Source of the DNA: Tamarix chinensis
Lineage: Eukaryota > Streptophyta > Magnoliopsida > Caryophyllales > Tamaricaceae
NCBI GenBank assembly: GCA_030549775.1
Contig: CM060172.1
Location: 59,980,023 to 60,044,022 of the forward strand
Direction: 5' to 3'
DNA: 64,000 nt
Shown: positions 51,901 through 60,600 of the stretch, piece after piece
How the letters are laid out: each line of letters opens with the position of its first letter
How positions within the stretch are numbered: position 1 is the first letter of the stretch
Notes under the pieces: model-generated
What the model was told of the DNA's origin: nothing
Databases searched by the model: none
What the model saw: the letters and a program-made list of their open reading frames with translations, nothing else
Made by a program: the position numbers and the translations under genes

Positions 51901-52719
51901 ACACGCCCGAGCAAGTCCAGTAACAACATCTCCAAGACCACCAACCTTAGCAATAGGTGCCATTTCAGCAGTAACGTGAACAATGTGAATAAGGTCTGCA
52001 TCCTTGTCAACAGCAACAGGATCATGCACCATATACTTGTATGACGGGAATTCCTTCTTCCAGAAAGGAATATCATCATCGGGCGAAGGCCATGTGACGT
52101 TTTCTAGCACCGAAGACGTCGAACTTGCCTCATTCCGAGTAGCTCGCTGCAGACACATGAACGTGGAAGAGATCAAAAAGGGAGATTAAGGAAATCTTCT
52201 ATGAAACCAAAATTATGCGTAGCATAATCTAAGGACCCCCTGATTCGTCGATGTCAATGATTCAAAGTTCAATACTTCTGCTATGCTCAAATCAGTAAAT
52301 GCAAAGAGAAAGCAAAGGGACGGGAGAAATTCTGAAGCATGGGACGCCCATTGCGCAATCGCTAAATTCTGAATAAAATCCTATAGTCGATTTCTAATAA
52401 TGAGTCCAAAACAAAGAGGCAAAACCAAAAGCAATTCGTTTACAATAGTAAAAATAAAGTTAGACTGAGCAAATGACGACTAACAATCTAAAACCCAATT
52501 AGTGGGAAGAAAAAAAGTGTGGCATAGACAGGTTTAGTATAGAAGTACCTGGAAAGTGGATTTTGTTGATTTGACATGGTATGGAAATAGCTTCTTATAA
52601 TTGTTTGAAACAATAGAGCAATTTTTCTTCCTGTTTGAATTAAGATGGTAATGATGATCATCACCAACTAAGCCTGTTGGAAATTCTAAGCTTAAAGGGT
52701 AACTCTGAATCAAACTCAT
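24450..52719 (-). CDS. SS5: Starch synthase, SS5-like (SS4/SS5 group)
   Basis: Plastid GT5-family protein. Exons on the - strand: 52719-52549, 52146-51625, 51115-51017, 50925-50873, 38362-38305, 36819-36737, 35736-35659, 33635-33556, 29703-29534, 27323-27252, 26295-26255, 25998-25893, 25439-25357, 24973-24900 and 24559-24450. They total 1800 nt with all phases agreeing (599 aa). Residues 1-57 look like a transit peptide. The catalytic starch-synthase N-lobe carries KVGGLGDVV (124-132) and HVHEW (241-245); the C-lobe carries ILNGID (from 359), TRLVAQKG (417-424), EPCGL (497-501) and KTGGL (517-521). There is no long N-terminal coiled coil as in SS4. Sequence style fits SS5, reported as a starch-granule initiation factor, better than SS1-SS4 or GBSS; that choice is from memory. 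Intron 4 is 12.5 kb, swollen by transposons. Confidence 0.9.
27460..27757 (-). mobile_element. hAT-like non-autonomous element, family B, copy 2
   Basis: Reverse-complement counterpart of the element at 17958-18285. On this strand it starts AAGCAATAAAA and ends ATTTTATTGTATG. Flanks ATTAGATT and ATTAGATA agree at 7 of 8 positions, as for an 8-bp duplication. It lies in intron 9 of the starch synthase. Confidence 0.75.
29093..29112 (+). repeat. (CT)n microsatellite
   Basis: About ten CT units after a T-run, in intron 9 of the starch synthase. Confidence 0.9.
29970..31200 (+). repeat. Probable old LTR fragment in starch synthase intron 8
   Basis: Text such as ACACGGCCGTGTTCAACG near 30180 and AAGGATACGACCTTGTATCA near 31143, ending near CCGTGCACTAGCAGATTTGG, resembles LTR leader and U5 regions of Ty3/gypsy elements. 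No defined termini or target-site duplication found, so it may be a decayed copy. Confidence 0.35.
31434..33218 (+). mobile_element. Solo LTR, 1785 bp, Ty3/gypsy (Tat/Athila-like)
   Basis: It starts TGATGAGTTCATATTTTGAC and ends GGTCACACCA, with an exact 5-bp target-site duplication GTCTG at 31429-31433 and 33219-33223. The start motif is common in Tat/Athila-type LTRs. No gag or pol is next to it, so it is a solo LTR left by recombination. The GC-rich block at 31680-32120 and AT-rich U3 parts contain no gene. It lies in intron 8 of the starch synthase, opposite in direction to the gene. Confidence 0.85.
34948..35101 (+). repeat. 77-bp tandem duplication
   Basis: Two copies start with CAATCATGGCATA at 34948 and 35025 and both include CCTTCTAAGACATAA and GCTACCCATTTG. 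It lies in intron 7 of the starch synthase. Confidence 0.8.
36908..37805. mobile_element. TIR element with TAGGGGTGTTCA ends, possibly with nested insert
   Basis: The left end TAGGGGTGTTCAAATGGGTT and right end ACCCAATGAACACCCCTA are inverted repeats of the kind seen in plant hAT-like elements. Subterminal ATGGGTT/AACCCAT words recur on both strands. A GC-richer middle (about 37110-37560, GGTTGGGC/CGGGTT-rich) looks like a second insertion. No 8-bp target-site duplication was found (GTGAGCGT versus ATCAACAC). It lies in intron 5 of the starch synthase. Confidence 0.6.
38772..38974. mobile_element. Possible small TIR element
   Basis: TGTGTTTGGCAAAAGTAGCT on the left and GGTCTTGCCAAAACA on the right form an imperfect inverted repeat, with AGCTTATAAGCTA words inside. 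It resembles short plant TIR elements. No clean target-site duplication. Confidence 0.4.
39619..40024 (-). repeat. 3' LTR of the chromovirus
   Basis: 406 bp. It differs from the other LTR by one C/T at the GACTTAGC/GACTCAGC site and one at the AACCCCCTG/AACCTCCTG site. The last 18 or so codons of the pol ORF read into it (stop at 39970). Confidence 0.95.
39970..43956 (-). CDS. Chromovirus gag (C-terminal part)-pol polyprotein
   Basis: A 1328-codon open frame of the retrotransposon. Domains in order: gag remainder; a degenerate zinc knuckle (C134, C137, H145, C147); protease with DCGA (D217); reverse transcriptase with FFDD at 556-559; RNase H acidic residues D704, E741 and D766; integrase with the HHCC finger (H891, H898, C928, C931) and D961, D1021, E1057; and a C-terminal chromodomain at about 1253-1300. 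All pol catalytic residues are present and no frameshift is seen. The gag N-terminus lies upstream in the same frame but is cut off by two stop codons, so this part alone probably could not form a complete product. The stop codon lies inside the 3' LTR. Confidence 0.95.
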   Translation of the reverse strand: MLISTFLNGLKPAVRAEVRMMRPNGLAEIMELAQMVEDKNRVVQTGGNGLSGLEEMGSKLRLPGRGNLTPGSTYSTSPVTGPTKPMVANSTPRFSPPSTNNAPRLEESQASRRTPGIRRLPDAELLRQREKGLCFRCEEKYSPGHVCKNRMLHLLLVDDTIELDEGEADAPIEATEVRAEVKGEVELSMNSVVGLTTPRTMKLRGTIQEEAVIVLIDCGATHNFIAAELVKRLGLPITETASYGVLMGTGNSVQTQGICKGVRLSLPEVEVIEDFLPLQLGSADAILGMQWLEKLGMMQINWRNLLMKFTVNKTAVTLRGDADLCKTQVSLKSLIRTVCQGGQGILLECCALASNFCSERAPADIPLLLQEVVQSFPEVTREPWGLPPQRRLDHRIPMIPGTGPISVRPYRYPQVQKDEIERLVGEMLAAGVIRPSHSPFSSPVLLVRKKDNSWRFCVDYRALNKVTIPDKFPIPMIDELLDELHGASVFSKLDLKSGYHQIRVNPEDVPKTAFRTHEGHYEFLVMPFGLTNAPATFQALMNDVFKPFLRKFVLVFFDDILVYSQDMESHAKHLTIVFEVLRTNALTVNIKKCAFGQLELEYLGHIISAEGVAADPSKLKCMKSWPVPKTLKELWGFLGLTGYYRKFVKHYGHIAAPLTAQLKKDSFGWNVEAQEAFDKLKQAMSSVPVLGLPDFREPFVIETDASGIGVGAVLMQKQRPIAYFSQALGQRARLKSVYERELMAVVLAIQRWRHYLMGQRFTVRTDQKSLKYLLEQRVIPEEHLRWITKLWSYNFTIEYKPGGENKAADALSRRESEANCAALSAVWIKDWSSLQSEVAADPKLRAIVQELQQGLPNTGGYNLQQGNLMYRGHLVIPAKSEWRKKLLAKFHGGGLGGHSEALRTYHRLAREVYWPGMRKEVQDYVAGCGVCQQNKYQTLSPAGLLQPLPIPQQVWEDISLDFVEGLPSSEGYDCVMVVVDRLTKYGHFIPLKHPFTARVVAAIFVKEIVRLHGIPKSIVSDRDKVFVSNFWKELFKLQGTKLRFSTAYHPQTDGQTEVVNRSLETYLRCFVGDKPKQWVKWIPWAEFLYNTSYHSAIQSTPFAALYGRDPPSLLRYETGNTPFAAVDHELKERDAVLEELKYHLQRAQLRMKQQADKKRREQEFMVGSWVFVKLKPYRHRSLAKRLNEKLAPRYFGPYQVEARVGKVAYRLKLPDDASIHPVFHVSLLKEAVGEGSQAQPFTPVLTTDIEWKVEPEAILDLRYNSQGTLEVLIKWKGLPEFEASWEEFDLIKQQFPEFHLEDKVKVRGESNDRPIIKYTYVRRNKRAG
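40025..40040 (-). other. Polypurine tract of the chromovirus
   Basis: On the - strand GAGGGGAGAG (40037-40028) then TAA directly precedes the 3' LTR, as required for plus-strand priming. Confidence 0.8.
43975..44613 (-). pseudogene. Chromovirus gag N-terminal part, interrupted by two TAG stops
   Basis: Starts at 44613. The first stretch (44613-44296) encodes a coiled-coil-like Glu/Arg-rich segment and ends in TAG at 44296-44298. The second (to 43975) carries the gag capsid-like region ([16 protein letters not shown] and AWFQYVEEG) and ends in TAG at 43975-43977. Both segments and the pol ORF share one reading frame, so there is no frameshift. Both stops would arise from a single C-to-T change. 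Whether either is read through is unknown. Confidence 0.85.
44632..44643 (-). other. tRNA primer-binding site of the chromovirus
   Basis: TGGTATCAAAGC, three bases inside the 5' LTR, matches the usual initiator-methionine tRNA site (TGGTATCAGAGC) with one mismatch. Confidence 0.85.
44647..45052 (-). repeat. 5' LTR of the chromovirus
   Basis: 406 bp, TGATAG to CTATCA, next to the primer-binding site. On the - strand it lies upstream of gag and in sense with the starch synthase, so a transcript start here would run along the gene. Confidence 0.95.
45624..46110. mobile_element. Tourist-like (PIF/Harbinger) MITE
   Basis: Ends GGCCCTGTTTTTCTC and GAGAAAAACAGGGCC are perfect 15-bp inverted repeats. 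The flanking TAA on both sides is the 3-bp duplication of PIF/Harbinger insertion. The 487-bp interior is ATT/AAT-rich simple sequence. It lies in intron 4 of the starch synthase, 570 bp beyond the chromovirus. Confidence 0.88.
46789..46974. mobile_element. hAT-like non-autonomous element, family A, copy 2
   Basis: 186 bp, starting GGGGTTGTAAATG and ending CATGTACAGCCTTAC. The exact 8-bp duplication TTAAGAGT is at 46781-46788 and 46975-46982. The interior carries GAGCCGAGTC/CTCGTTCA words like those at 9433-9697. It lies in intron 4 of the starch synthase. Confidence 0.85.
47577..47753 (+). repeat. Direct repeat, copy 1 (177 bp)
   Basis: Shares with 50191-50367 the words CAAACACTGCATTCTAACAC, TATGCTGGTTGTATGCATG and CTCACAATTGGAAGAAACAG. 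The two copies flank 2.4 kb in intron 4 of the starch synthase. Confidence 0.8.
47840..47866 (+). repeat. (AT)n microsatellite
   Basis: Uninterrupted AT repeat of about 26 bases in intron 4. Confidence 0.9.
48137..48164 (+). repeat. (GAA)n microsatellite
   Basis: About nine GAA units in intron 4 of the starch synthase. Confidence 0.9.
48900..50160 (+). repeat. Possible degraded LTR-type sequence
   Basis: A GC-richer island at 49200-49450 (ACCGAGGGACCCATCGATTA-like text) in AT-rich DNA resembles LTR leader sequence, but no termini are visible. It lies between the two 177-bp direct repeats. Confidence 0.25.
50191..50367 (+). repeat. Direct repeat, copy 2 (177 bp)
   Basis: Second copy of 47577-47753 with scattered substitutions; same orientation. 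Confidence 0.8.
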
Positions 52720-53500
52720 TTGCGCTCACTCTCCTTCTCCGTATCTGTATCGTGCAAGTCAGACTCGAAACGACCTGTTAAAAGATCATGGGAGCAGAAT
52801 TCAGGCCAAGCCAGTGACAGAACTGAGTCCACTGTTCTCTAATCGAAGAAGATAGATAGGTTAGAATTCGAAATATGGCAGAAAGAGAAATAAGATTATC
52901 GGAGTGCGTGTGCGTTTGCGTGAGTCTGAGAGCAAATGAACTCCGGGCAGCGGCACGGTCACGGAGGTATATTACAGTATTTCTGCGAACAAATATCCTC
53001 TGTAGGCCACGTTTTTGCTCCCTTCTGTCCCCTCTTCTTTTTGTTTTTGCTTTTTTGCTTTTTCATTTTGTTTCCAACCTCTTTGTCCATTCATTCAATT
53101 ATATTACCAGAAAGGGTTGCATGAAAGCTAAGTGCACCGTTCATGTGAGCGTACCAAAAGTAGGACCGGGTAAAAAATCCGAAATCCAAAAATTTGATCC
53201 GAAATTTAAAAAATATGATACGAGTTTTAGGATATTCGATCCAAATTTTAAAAATTGAAGTAGATATCCGATCCAATCAAAATTAAAAATTGTTGGAACG
53301 GATATCCGATTTGATATTTTTTGAATTATTCAATGCGATTAAAATATCCAGTGTATAAGAAAAATATTTCTTTTAAAATAAAATATATAAATATTTTTTG
53401 ATTAAATAAAATATAAATATAGTTATTTAACCTAAATATTTATGTAAGTACGTAAAATTAACTAGTACACTAATAGTATAATGTAAATATGTAACAACAA
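52720..53500. promoter_or_regulatory. Region upstream of the starch synthase, shared with a possible divergent gene
   Basis: Contains the presumed leader and promoter of the starch synthase on the - strand. AT-rich text with repeated ATCCGA/TCGGAT words (53165-53330) may be an old element. No reliable TATA box or conserved site identified. Confidence 0.35.
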
Positions 53501-53529
53501 TACTACTACCAGCCATTCGCCATTCGGCC

Positions 53530-53914
53530 GACCCAGTCTGATAGTCTCTACTCTTACTCTCTACCCCGGTCTACCCTACTCTTCTTCGTAGTCTTCGTCT
53601 TCTGGTCTTCCCTTCCCTTCGCGTTTGCGTCGCAGCTCGCAAGATAGCCAAGACTCGCAGCAAGTCCCGAGTCCCGACCAGGCGACTACTCTTCTCCCAG
53701 GCAGAGCAAGCGCCAGCGCCACCAGCCACCACCAGGCACAGTCGTGACTCGTGAGTCGCGACCTTTCTTCTTTCACAATTCCCACCCACTCCCAGTGGCG
53801 CAACGTATTTTCTGCAACCGAATCCCTCCCTCTCCTTCTTCTCTTCTCTCAATTTTGATCTCTCACTCACAAAGTCACCCCTTTTCCTTTCATTCTTTGG
53901 AAGTTGAAATTTCA
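53530..53914 (+). other. Putative 5' UTR first exon of a divergent gene
   Basis: A CT- and GC-rich stretch (TCTTCTTCGTAGTCTTCG, CCACCAGCCACCACCAGG, CTCCCTCTCC...) ends in GAAATTTCAG|GTAAATATAG. This is the usual look of a plant untranslated first exon followed by an intron. The region after the donor is T-rich, like an intron. No coding exon was found before the LTR-like unit at 55974, so the rest of the gene may lie beyond it. The antisense ORF of 99 codons here has no recognisable domain. Confidence 0.4.
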
Positions 53915-55973
53915 GGTAAATATAGTTTAGATTCTCAGCTTGTTTTTTCTAATTCTCACATATTCAACTCATTGTCTGATTCTACCGTTTGTAAATTTTC
54001 GTTCTTATTTTTTAGGGCATTGTTCTTGTTTGATGATTCTTCCTTTAAGGCTTATTTTTCCGTTTAAGGTATGACCTAATTGTTTGCTAATTTTTATGTT
54101 TTTTTTTTGTCACCGATTCTCCATGGTTTTAGGGTTGTGGAGGATGAGGTCGGTTATACCAATATTTTTTCGTGCTGTGGTTGATTTATTTTGGAAATCG
54201 ACTATGGGATTATGTTTCTGTTAATATTTTTGTTAGGGATTCGTTTGGGGTTTTGTTTTTATCCAAATATTTTCTCTCTACATCTATTTAATTTTTTTTC
54301 CTTTATCTGTTGTTATATATGTTATAGGATTTGGGTTGGTTTTGTTTTGTTTCTCTGCATTTGGTTTGTTTTGTCTTGTTTATATGCATTTGTTTTGTAA
54401 GGGCATCGTTTGGTAGTCAATACCCATTTCATTTCGTTTCGTTTCGTTTTGTTTAGAATGGATGATGATTGCTGACTTATCACCCGAAAGAATGTTGCCA
54501 TTGACTGATTGATTTGCAGGAATGCTGTTACTTGTTACTCAATTGATTCATTAAGTCAATAATGATGTAATGTCATATTTTACATGTCTTATATAATATC
54601 TTTGAATTAAAAATAGAAAAATATTCATTTTAGATCTTTGTTTGGACTAAATAGATATTTCTTCAAAAATATTTTTGTTATTTCTAAATATGATATTTGA
54701 AAGATGAAAAATTTAGGGATATTTTCTCTCTCTCTTTCCCTATTACAAGATAAACCTTAAGAAGTTTACCAAGTCTCCTATTGAGCAAAGAGAAGCAAAC
54801 TATTCCAACCGGAAAATAACATATCTAATTTAGACTATATTTTGCTATAGTGTTTAGAAAGGCTTTTAACTTATTGAATTCTACTGGTTTAATTTGAAAT
54901 TATAGGTTTGTGAAGAAAGCTTGATATTTGTGTGAAGTCACTTTCTATTATAGTTCTTGCTCTTAATGAAATTAATTACTATTCCATCTTTCAAAGACAA
55001 GTGAGGTATACCTAATTCAATTATAATGGAGGCCTATGGTTGTTATATTTATAGGTTTAAAATAGATTTATAGCAGAGTTTTGAAAGAATATAGGACCAT
55101 ATAGGCTTATAAATGTTGATGCTTAATATTTTTGTTATTTTAGTTTGCTTGTAGTTGGATAATATTATGTAATAATTCAATGGTTATCAAGAAAATATTA
55201 TGAGTGGTGTAATGTAATTTAGATGATCATATCAGACTCTTCTATTGGATTGAGAATGGTAAATTCGGTTTTTATATTAGTTCGCTCATATATTCATCGT
55301 CTTCGATTTTCTATGCGCATCATGTGTACTAACCTGATGCCTGGTGTTAGTGATGTTTGGAGATCTAATTGATTGTTGTTTCATTCTCCTTTATAGTAGT
55401 AGATCAATCTCAGTAGCCCTATAGTAGCCTAAGTTTTGGTTCCTTATATGGAATGACATCTGTTTATGGCAATTCTAAGAATGGATCGTACTAGTGCGGA
55501 TTATTTTTTGAGTATTGCGACTCATGCCATTTAAATTCCACTAAATCACCATTGAATGAAGTCATTTCGCTTTGTTATATAGCATTGGAAGGAGGAGGTT
55601 TTGGTATCCTGGGATTTTGTGCAAGGTGATATGCTTTGTAGATCCTCGTCTGTCAATGAAGGGGGGAAAAGGCATTTTTATCAGCTAGGACCTTTCTTGT
55701 CGCTTTTTTTTCCTCGGGGCTGAGCGTATCTCCCTTGCTTTCTAACCTGCGTGGGTAATTGTAGAGAAAATTTTTGGATGTGTATTTTTTTTAGCCTGCG
55801 ATGAGGCTTTTGACGGGTTTTTAACCTATTATGCGAAGGCATAGTTTTTGAAGGTTGAGCATTTACTTGGGTTTAAGACCATCTGCATCTCCTAGAGAAT
55901 TATATCTTGTTTGATCATCGGGTTCATTCACCTGCTAAGAGATCTAATTTATTGCTTCTTGTTCCTGTATAAC
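53915..55973. other. T-rich region, possible leader intron
   Basis: No coding exon recognised. A (TTTCG)n run is at about 54429-54450. It could be intron of the putative + strand gene starting at 53530. Confidence 0.3.
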
Positions 55974-56279
55974 TGTAATCTCCCAAGATTTTAGAAAATC
56001 AATAATTTAATAAATAGCTTTTATTTGAAATAAATTAGCTTTTAAAATTATTTAGTTGAATTATTTTATGGATTTTTGAGTATATAAATTTGGATAGGAG
56101 TATTTAATAAATTAAAAATAAATATTTTGTTATTTTATCACATTATTTTTAATTAAATAATTTTTCAAACTAATATTTTAGTAAAAGTATCAATTTCGAA
56201 TCAATACATTAAATTATATTGAATTAAATTATTAAATTAAATAATTTATCAAAAATATTACATTTTATTATTTTCTAAA

Positions 56280-57480
56280 TTAAATTAAAGTATTCTTCCC
56301 TATTTTCCCATTTTCCTTTTTTTTCCTTTTCCTTTTTCTTTTCCTTCTCCTTTTTCTTCTTTCTTTTCTTTTCCTTTTTTTCCTTTGGGTCGCCCGCCAG
56401 GCCAGACCTACTTCCTCCTCTCCCCTGTGCACTAGGCCACTAGCCCATCTCCCCTCTCTCTTCCTTCCTTTCTCTCCCGCGCGGCCCGTTCCTTCCTCTC
56501 TTCACCCGTGTGTCACAGCCTAGCCCAGTCTAGCCTTTTTTTTCTTCCTTTTCCCCCTGGACCGGTCGGCCTGGCCTCTTCTTTTCCCCGCACCGGTTTG
56601 CTCGCACCCCCTCCTTCCTTTCTTTCTTCTTCCACGCCCGATCACCGCCCTCTGCCATGCTCGAGCATGCCGGCCGCACTTGCAATTGCCATGCCCGACC
56701 ACCACTTACCTCCCTGCTACCCCCTTTCTCTCCCCCGTCATATTCTTTCTTATTTTGAACCAAACTAACCCCTGCATCCCCAGCCTGCATGCCCTGTTCC
56801 TTTCCCTCTTCTCCCCTTCCCTCTCCCTGCCACCCTACTATAGCCCCGACCGGCCACCTACTTCCCCTAGCTCTTCCTCTTCTTTTTCTACTCCTCACCA
56901 ACATTTCTTGCCCCATTTATCGAGCCTTACTTTCCCTTCCCCGATTCTTTTCTCTCATTTTCTACTCCTTACCATTTTTCCCCGGTTTTTGCACCACCGC
57001 CACCCTCCGCCACTTACACCGCCGCACTGACCCCTGCGTCGCCTTCTGCCACCACCTACTACTGCCCTGCACCATCACACCACCCCTTCGAGCCACCCTG
57101 CAGTCCCCTTCATCCTCCCCTCTTTTCCCTTCTTTTCCCTCCCTTCTCGGCAGCCACCCTACACCGCCTCCTTCCGCCGCCTATTCCGCCACCCAAGCCA
57201 CCAAGTCACTCCCTGCAACCCCCTCTACCAGCCCCAAAAAGCCCCCTCACCCCTTCATTTTCCTTCTCTCTTTTCCTTCCTTCTCAGCCACACCCACCTT
57301 GACAGCCTCCTTCGCTGCCTTCGCCGCCAACAACCCATCCCCAACCTCCACCTAAGCCCCCTCTTCACTCCTGCACCCTTCTTTTTCCCTAAATCCTCCC
57401 CTATCTACCTTCTTTCCTAGGCACAAAACCCTAACTCGAAAATACCACTTCCTCCCACTTTTCACACCATTTCGAGCCCC
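56280..57480 (+). repeat. Pyrimidine-rich low-complexity tract
   Basis: About 1.2 kb of mostly C and T on the + strand (CCTTTTCCTTTTTC, CTCTTCCTCTTC, CACCGCCACC). It produces ORFs of 188 and 128 codons on the two strands that are only low-complexity Pro/Ser/Leu or Gly/Arg/Lys strings. It is part of the LTR-like unit. Confidence 0.7.
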
Positions 57481-58179
57481 TTATCCCTCTTATTGTGCAT
57501 GCAGCTCATGCTGCATGAGTAGCATGAGTTTTTGCATTTCTTGGTTTACTTGGTTAATAATCTTAAAGTATAATAATATTTTAAGTTAAGTATTTCATCA
57601 ATTATGTTTTATAAAGTCTTATGTTTTGATTTCCCTACATCTAATATAATAATTATTGATATTATATTCAGGTGTTGATTTTGTTAATTAAAGTTTGAAT
57701 CTTTAACCGGGATACCGGTAAGGTTCGATTTTTACAGGATTAAGGTAATCATTAAACTCCATTTAAACGCATGGAAAAACGTATGCTAGCACATTAGGAA
57801 TTTTAGCATGATTTTATGCATGTTATGTGTTGCCTAGTATGATATATGTGGTTGCTTATATTGATTGATAAAAAGAAAAGCATGCTAGCTTTTGTGCCAT
57901 GTGTAGAGATGATACTTAAGGAAGGAGTTTGATTATTGATGGAAATGTTAAATGCTTCTCTATGATGTGTTATATCATTAATGCATGAATAATATTATTG
58001 TGAGCCTAAGGGTATTTTAGTAATATGCCTATGTAAGTATGTGATCTAATATATGTAGTTGCTAATGAGTATTATGTTGAATAATGACAAGTTGGTGGAG
58101 ATAGATGATAAGAATGAAGTACTAATATTAGTATTTTATGTAGTGGTGGTAAATTCATAAAAGTGGTGTAGTAAAGGGG

Positions 58180-59520
58180 TAAAATGGTAGTTTTACAAGT
58201 GAAATGGTATTTTTGAAATTTTGGAGTAAAAGGGTATTTTGGTAATTTCAAAAGAAAAGGGTAAAATGATAATTTTGTAAGTAAAAGAGTATTTTGATAA
58301 TTTCGAAAGAAAAGGGTGAAGTGATAATTTTATAAGTAAAAGGATAAAATTGTAAGTCGTAAGAAAAAGGGGTATTATGGTAATTTTAGAGGCAAAAGGG
58401 CAATATGGTAATTTTATGATTAAATGGTAAAATGGTAATTTTATAAGTAAAGGGGTATTATGGTAATTTTGGGAGTAAAGGGTAAAGTGGTAATTTTGAA
58501 AGTAAGAGGTAAAATGGTAATTTTGGAAGAGAAGGGTAAGAATGGTAATTTTGGAAGTAAGGGGTAAAATAGTAATTTTGGATGTAAAAGGGTATTATGG
58601 TAATTTGCAAGCAAAAGGGTAATATGGTAAATTTGGATATAAAGGGGTAAAATGGTAGTTTTATAAATAAGAGGATATTATGGTAATTTTGGTAGTAAAG
58701 GAGTAAAACGATAATTTATGAGTAAAAGGGTAAATTAATAATTATAAATACGAAGAGGGATAAATTGGTAATTATAATTATGGAGAAGGATAAATTAATA
58801 ATTATAGATATGGAGAGGTAAATTGGTAAGTATAATCATGGATAAGGGTAAACGAGAAATTGTAATAATGGAGAAGGACAAGTTGGTATTTATAATAATG
58901 GAGAAGGGTAAATTGGTAATTATAATTATGGAGAAGTAGAAATTGGTAATTATAATTATGAAGAAGGGTAATAAATAATTATAAATATGGAAAAGGTTAA
59001 ATCGGTAATTATGGTAATAGAGAAAGGTGATTTGGTAATTTAACCAACAGGAGGGTAATTTGGTAATTTTGATAATGGATAAGGGCAATTTGATAACTTA
59101 CCCAACTAAAGGGGCAATTTGGTAATTATGATAATGGAGAAGGACAATTTGGTAATTTAACAAACTAAAAGATAAATTGGTAATTATTTAACCAACTAAA
59201 GGGAAAATTGGTAATCATGATAATGAAGAAGGGTAATTTGATAATTTATCCAACTTAAGGGCAATTTAATAAATATAACAAAGGAGAAGGGCAATTCGGT
59301 AATCTAACCAATCAAATGGAAAATATGATAAGTGTAGCAATTATGAGGGGTGAATGGTGATCTAAAAAGCGTAGAAGATAACTTGGTAACCTAAACCGAG
59401 TAAGGGGTAATTTGGTAATTATGCAACCTAAAGGGTAATAGGGTAATTTGTCAAGTAAGGAAGGGATGACTTAGCAATTATATAATTAAGGGGTAAATTA
59501 GTAATTTGTACCTAACATGT
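58180..59520 (+). repeat. Minisatellite, AAGGGTAAAATGGTAATTTT-type units
   Basis: About 45 degenerate units of 26-32 bases, each with GGGTAA and GGTAATTT motifs. Early units read AAAGGGTATTATGGTAATTT; later ones AAATTGGTAATTATAATTAT and then AACCAACTAAAGGG. Non-coding. Confidence 0.85.
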
Positions 59521-60199
59521 CGTTGTGATTGTGAAATTTCATAATATGATTCAAATAATGCTGATTAGAAAGGTAAGAATATTTGATAATTAGTAAATAT
59601 CACGAGAACAAATCTTAAATCAGAATTGAATAAGATTATGATGGCCTTATTAATTTCCTCTGTGTTATCTTAGATAACTATATGAATAAGAAATGTCTAA
59701 TGATACCAGAACGATTGAAAGTGAATAAGTATCTGATTGTTGTGCTTTTTCGTGATCACTTTAATTAAGATATTAATACTTAAAGTGAAAGACCTCGAGA
59801 TCGGGAATGGTGGCTCTTTAGGGGTCGCTACCCTAAAGACATGGTTTAGCCCACGATTATTCTGGTATTTGTTGGTGTGCCTTTGTGCCTCAGCCAGACC
59901 CTATATCTTACTCTATCTAACTCTACAGACCTATTTAGGGGGTATGCATACTTATGGATTAGGTGTCCTTGTCAGTAGGATACTGAGTAGCTTTATGCAC
60001 CAGTATGACCAGGGTACCTTTGTGTCCCTGGGTTGATGGTTGAAGGGTGCTGAGTAGCTTGTATGTACCAGTACGATCGGTGTACCTTTGTGTCCCAGGT
60101 TCTTGATTTTCCGTTGGAGGCAAATAAATAGAATTGTTGTGCTGATTAAAGAAAGAAAAAATACTAATCACGAAAGTGAAAGATTAATGAGCCAAGTCT

Positions 60200-60600
60200 A
60201 GTTGACTTATGATATTGAGTACCGATCTATCGGTTATAATAGTGGCCCAGGAGCGTGTTGCCCTGGCAGATGATATTGAGTACCGGTCCATCGGATATAA
60301 TAGTGGTCCAGGAGCGTTTTGCCCTGGATGATAATTATATGTATTCTAATCCACCGGTTAAAATAGTGGGGGTCCTTAGCTCAATAAAACAAGCATTGGA
60401 TGTGAATAAATTATGAAAAGATATTAATCACTTATAGTGGAACACCCTGTGAGTCGGGGCCAGACCGGTCCACCGGTGAATAATAGTGGCTAGGAGCATT
60501 CTGCCTTGGAGATCGATCCACCGACAATAATAGTGGTCAGGAGCATTCTGCCCTGTATGTATTTCGGTCCACCAGCTATAATAGTAGGGTTCCCGCACTC
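60200..60600 (-). repeat. CCACTATTAT / CCGGTGGATCGGTC module cluster
   Basis: Several copies of a module of about 55-60 bases, the same family as 430-790 and 62770-63160 but on the other strand. Each module joins CACTATTAT to GGTGGATCGGTC and CCAGGGCA-like text. Confidence 0.75.

Noticed and set aside
51541..52176. 211-codon - strand ORF taken as a whole gene
   Set aside because: Only 52146-51625 is exon; both ends run into introns with good splice sites.
53571..53870. 99-codon and 75-codon - strand ORFs
   Set aside because: Antisense to a leader-like, GC-rich block; no domain and compositionally biased.
56789..57355. 188-codon + strand ORF and a 128-codon - strand ORF over 56530-56916
   Set aside because: Low-complexity translations of a pyrimidine-rich tract with no domain, inside LTR-like DNA.
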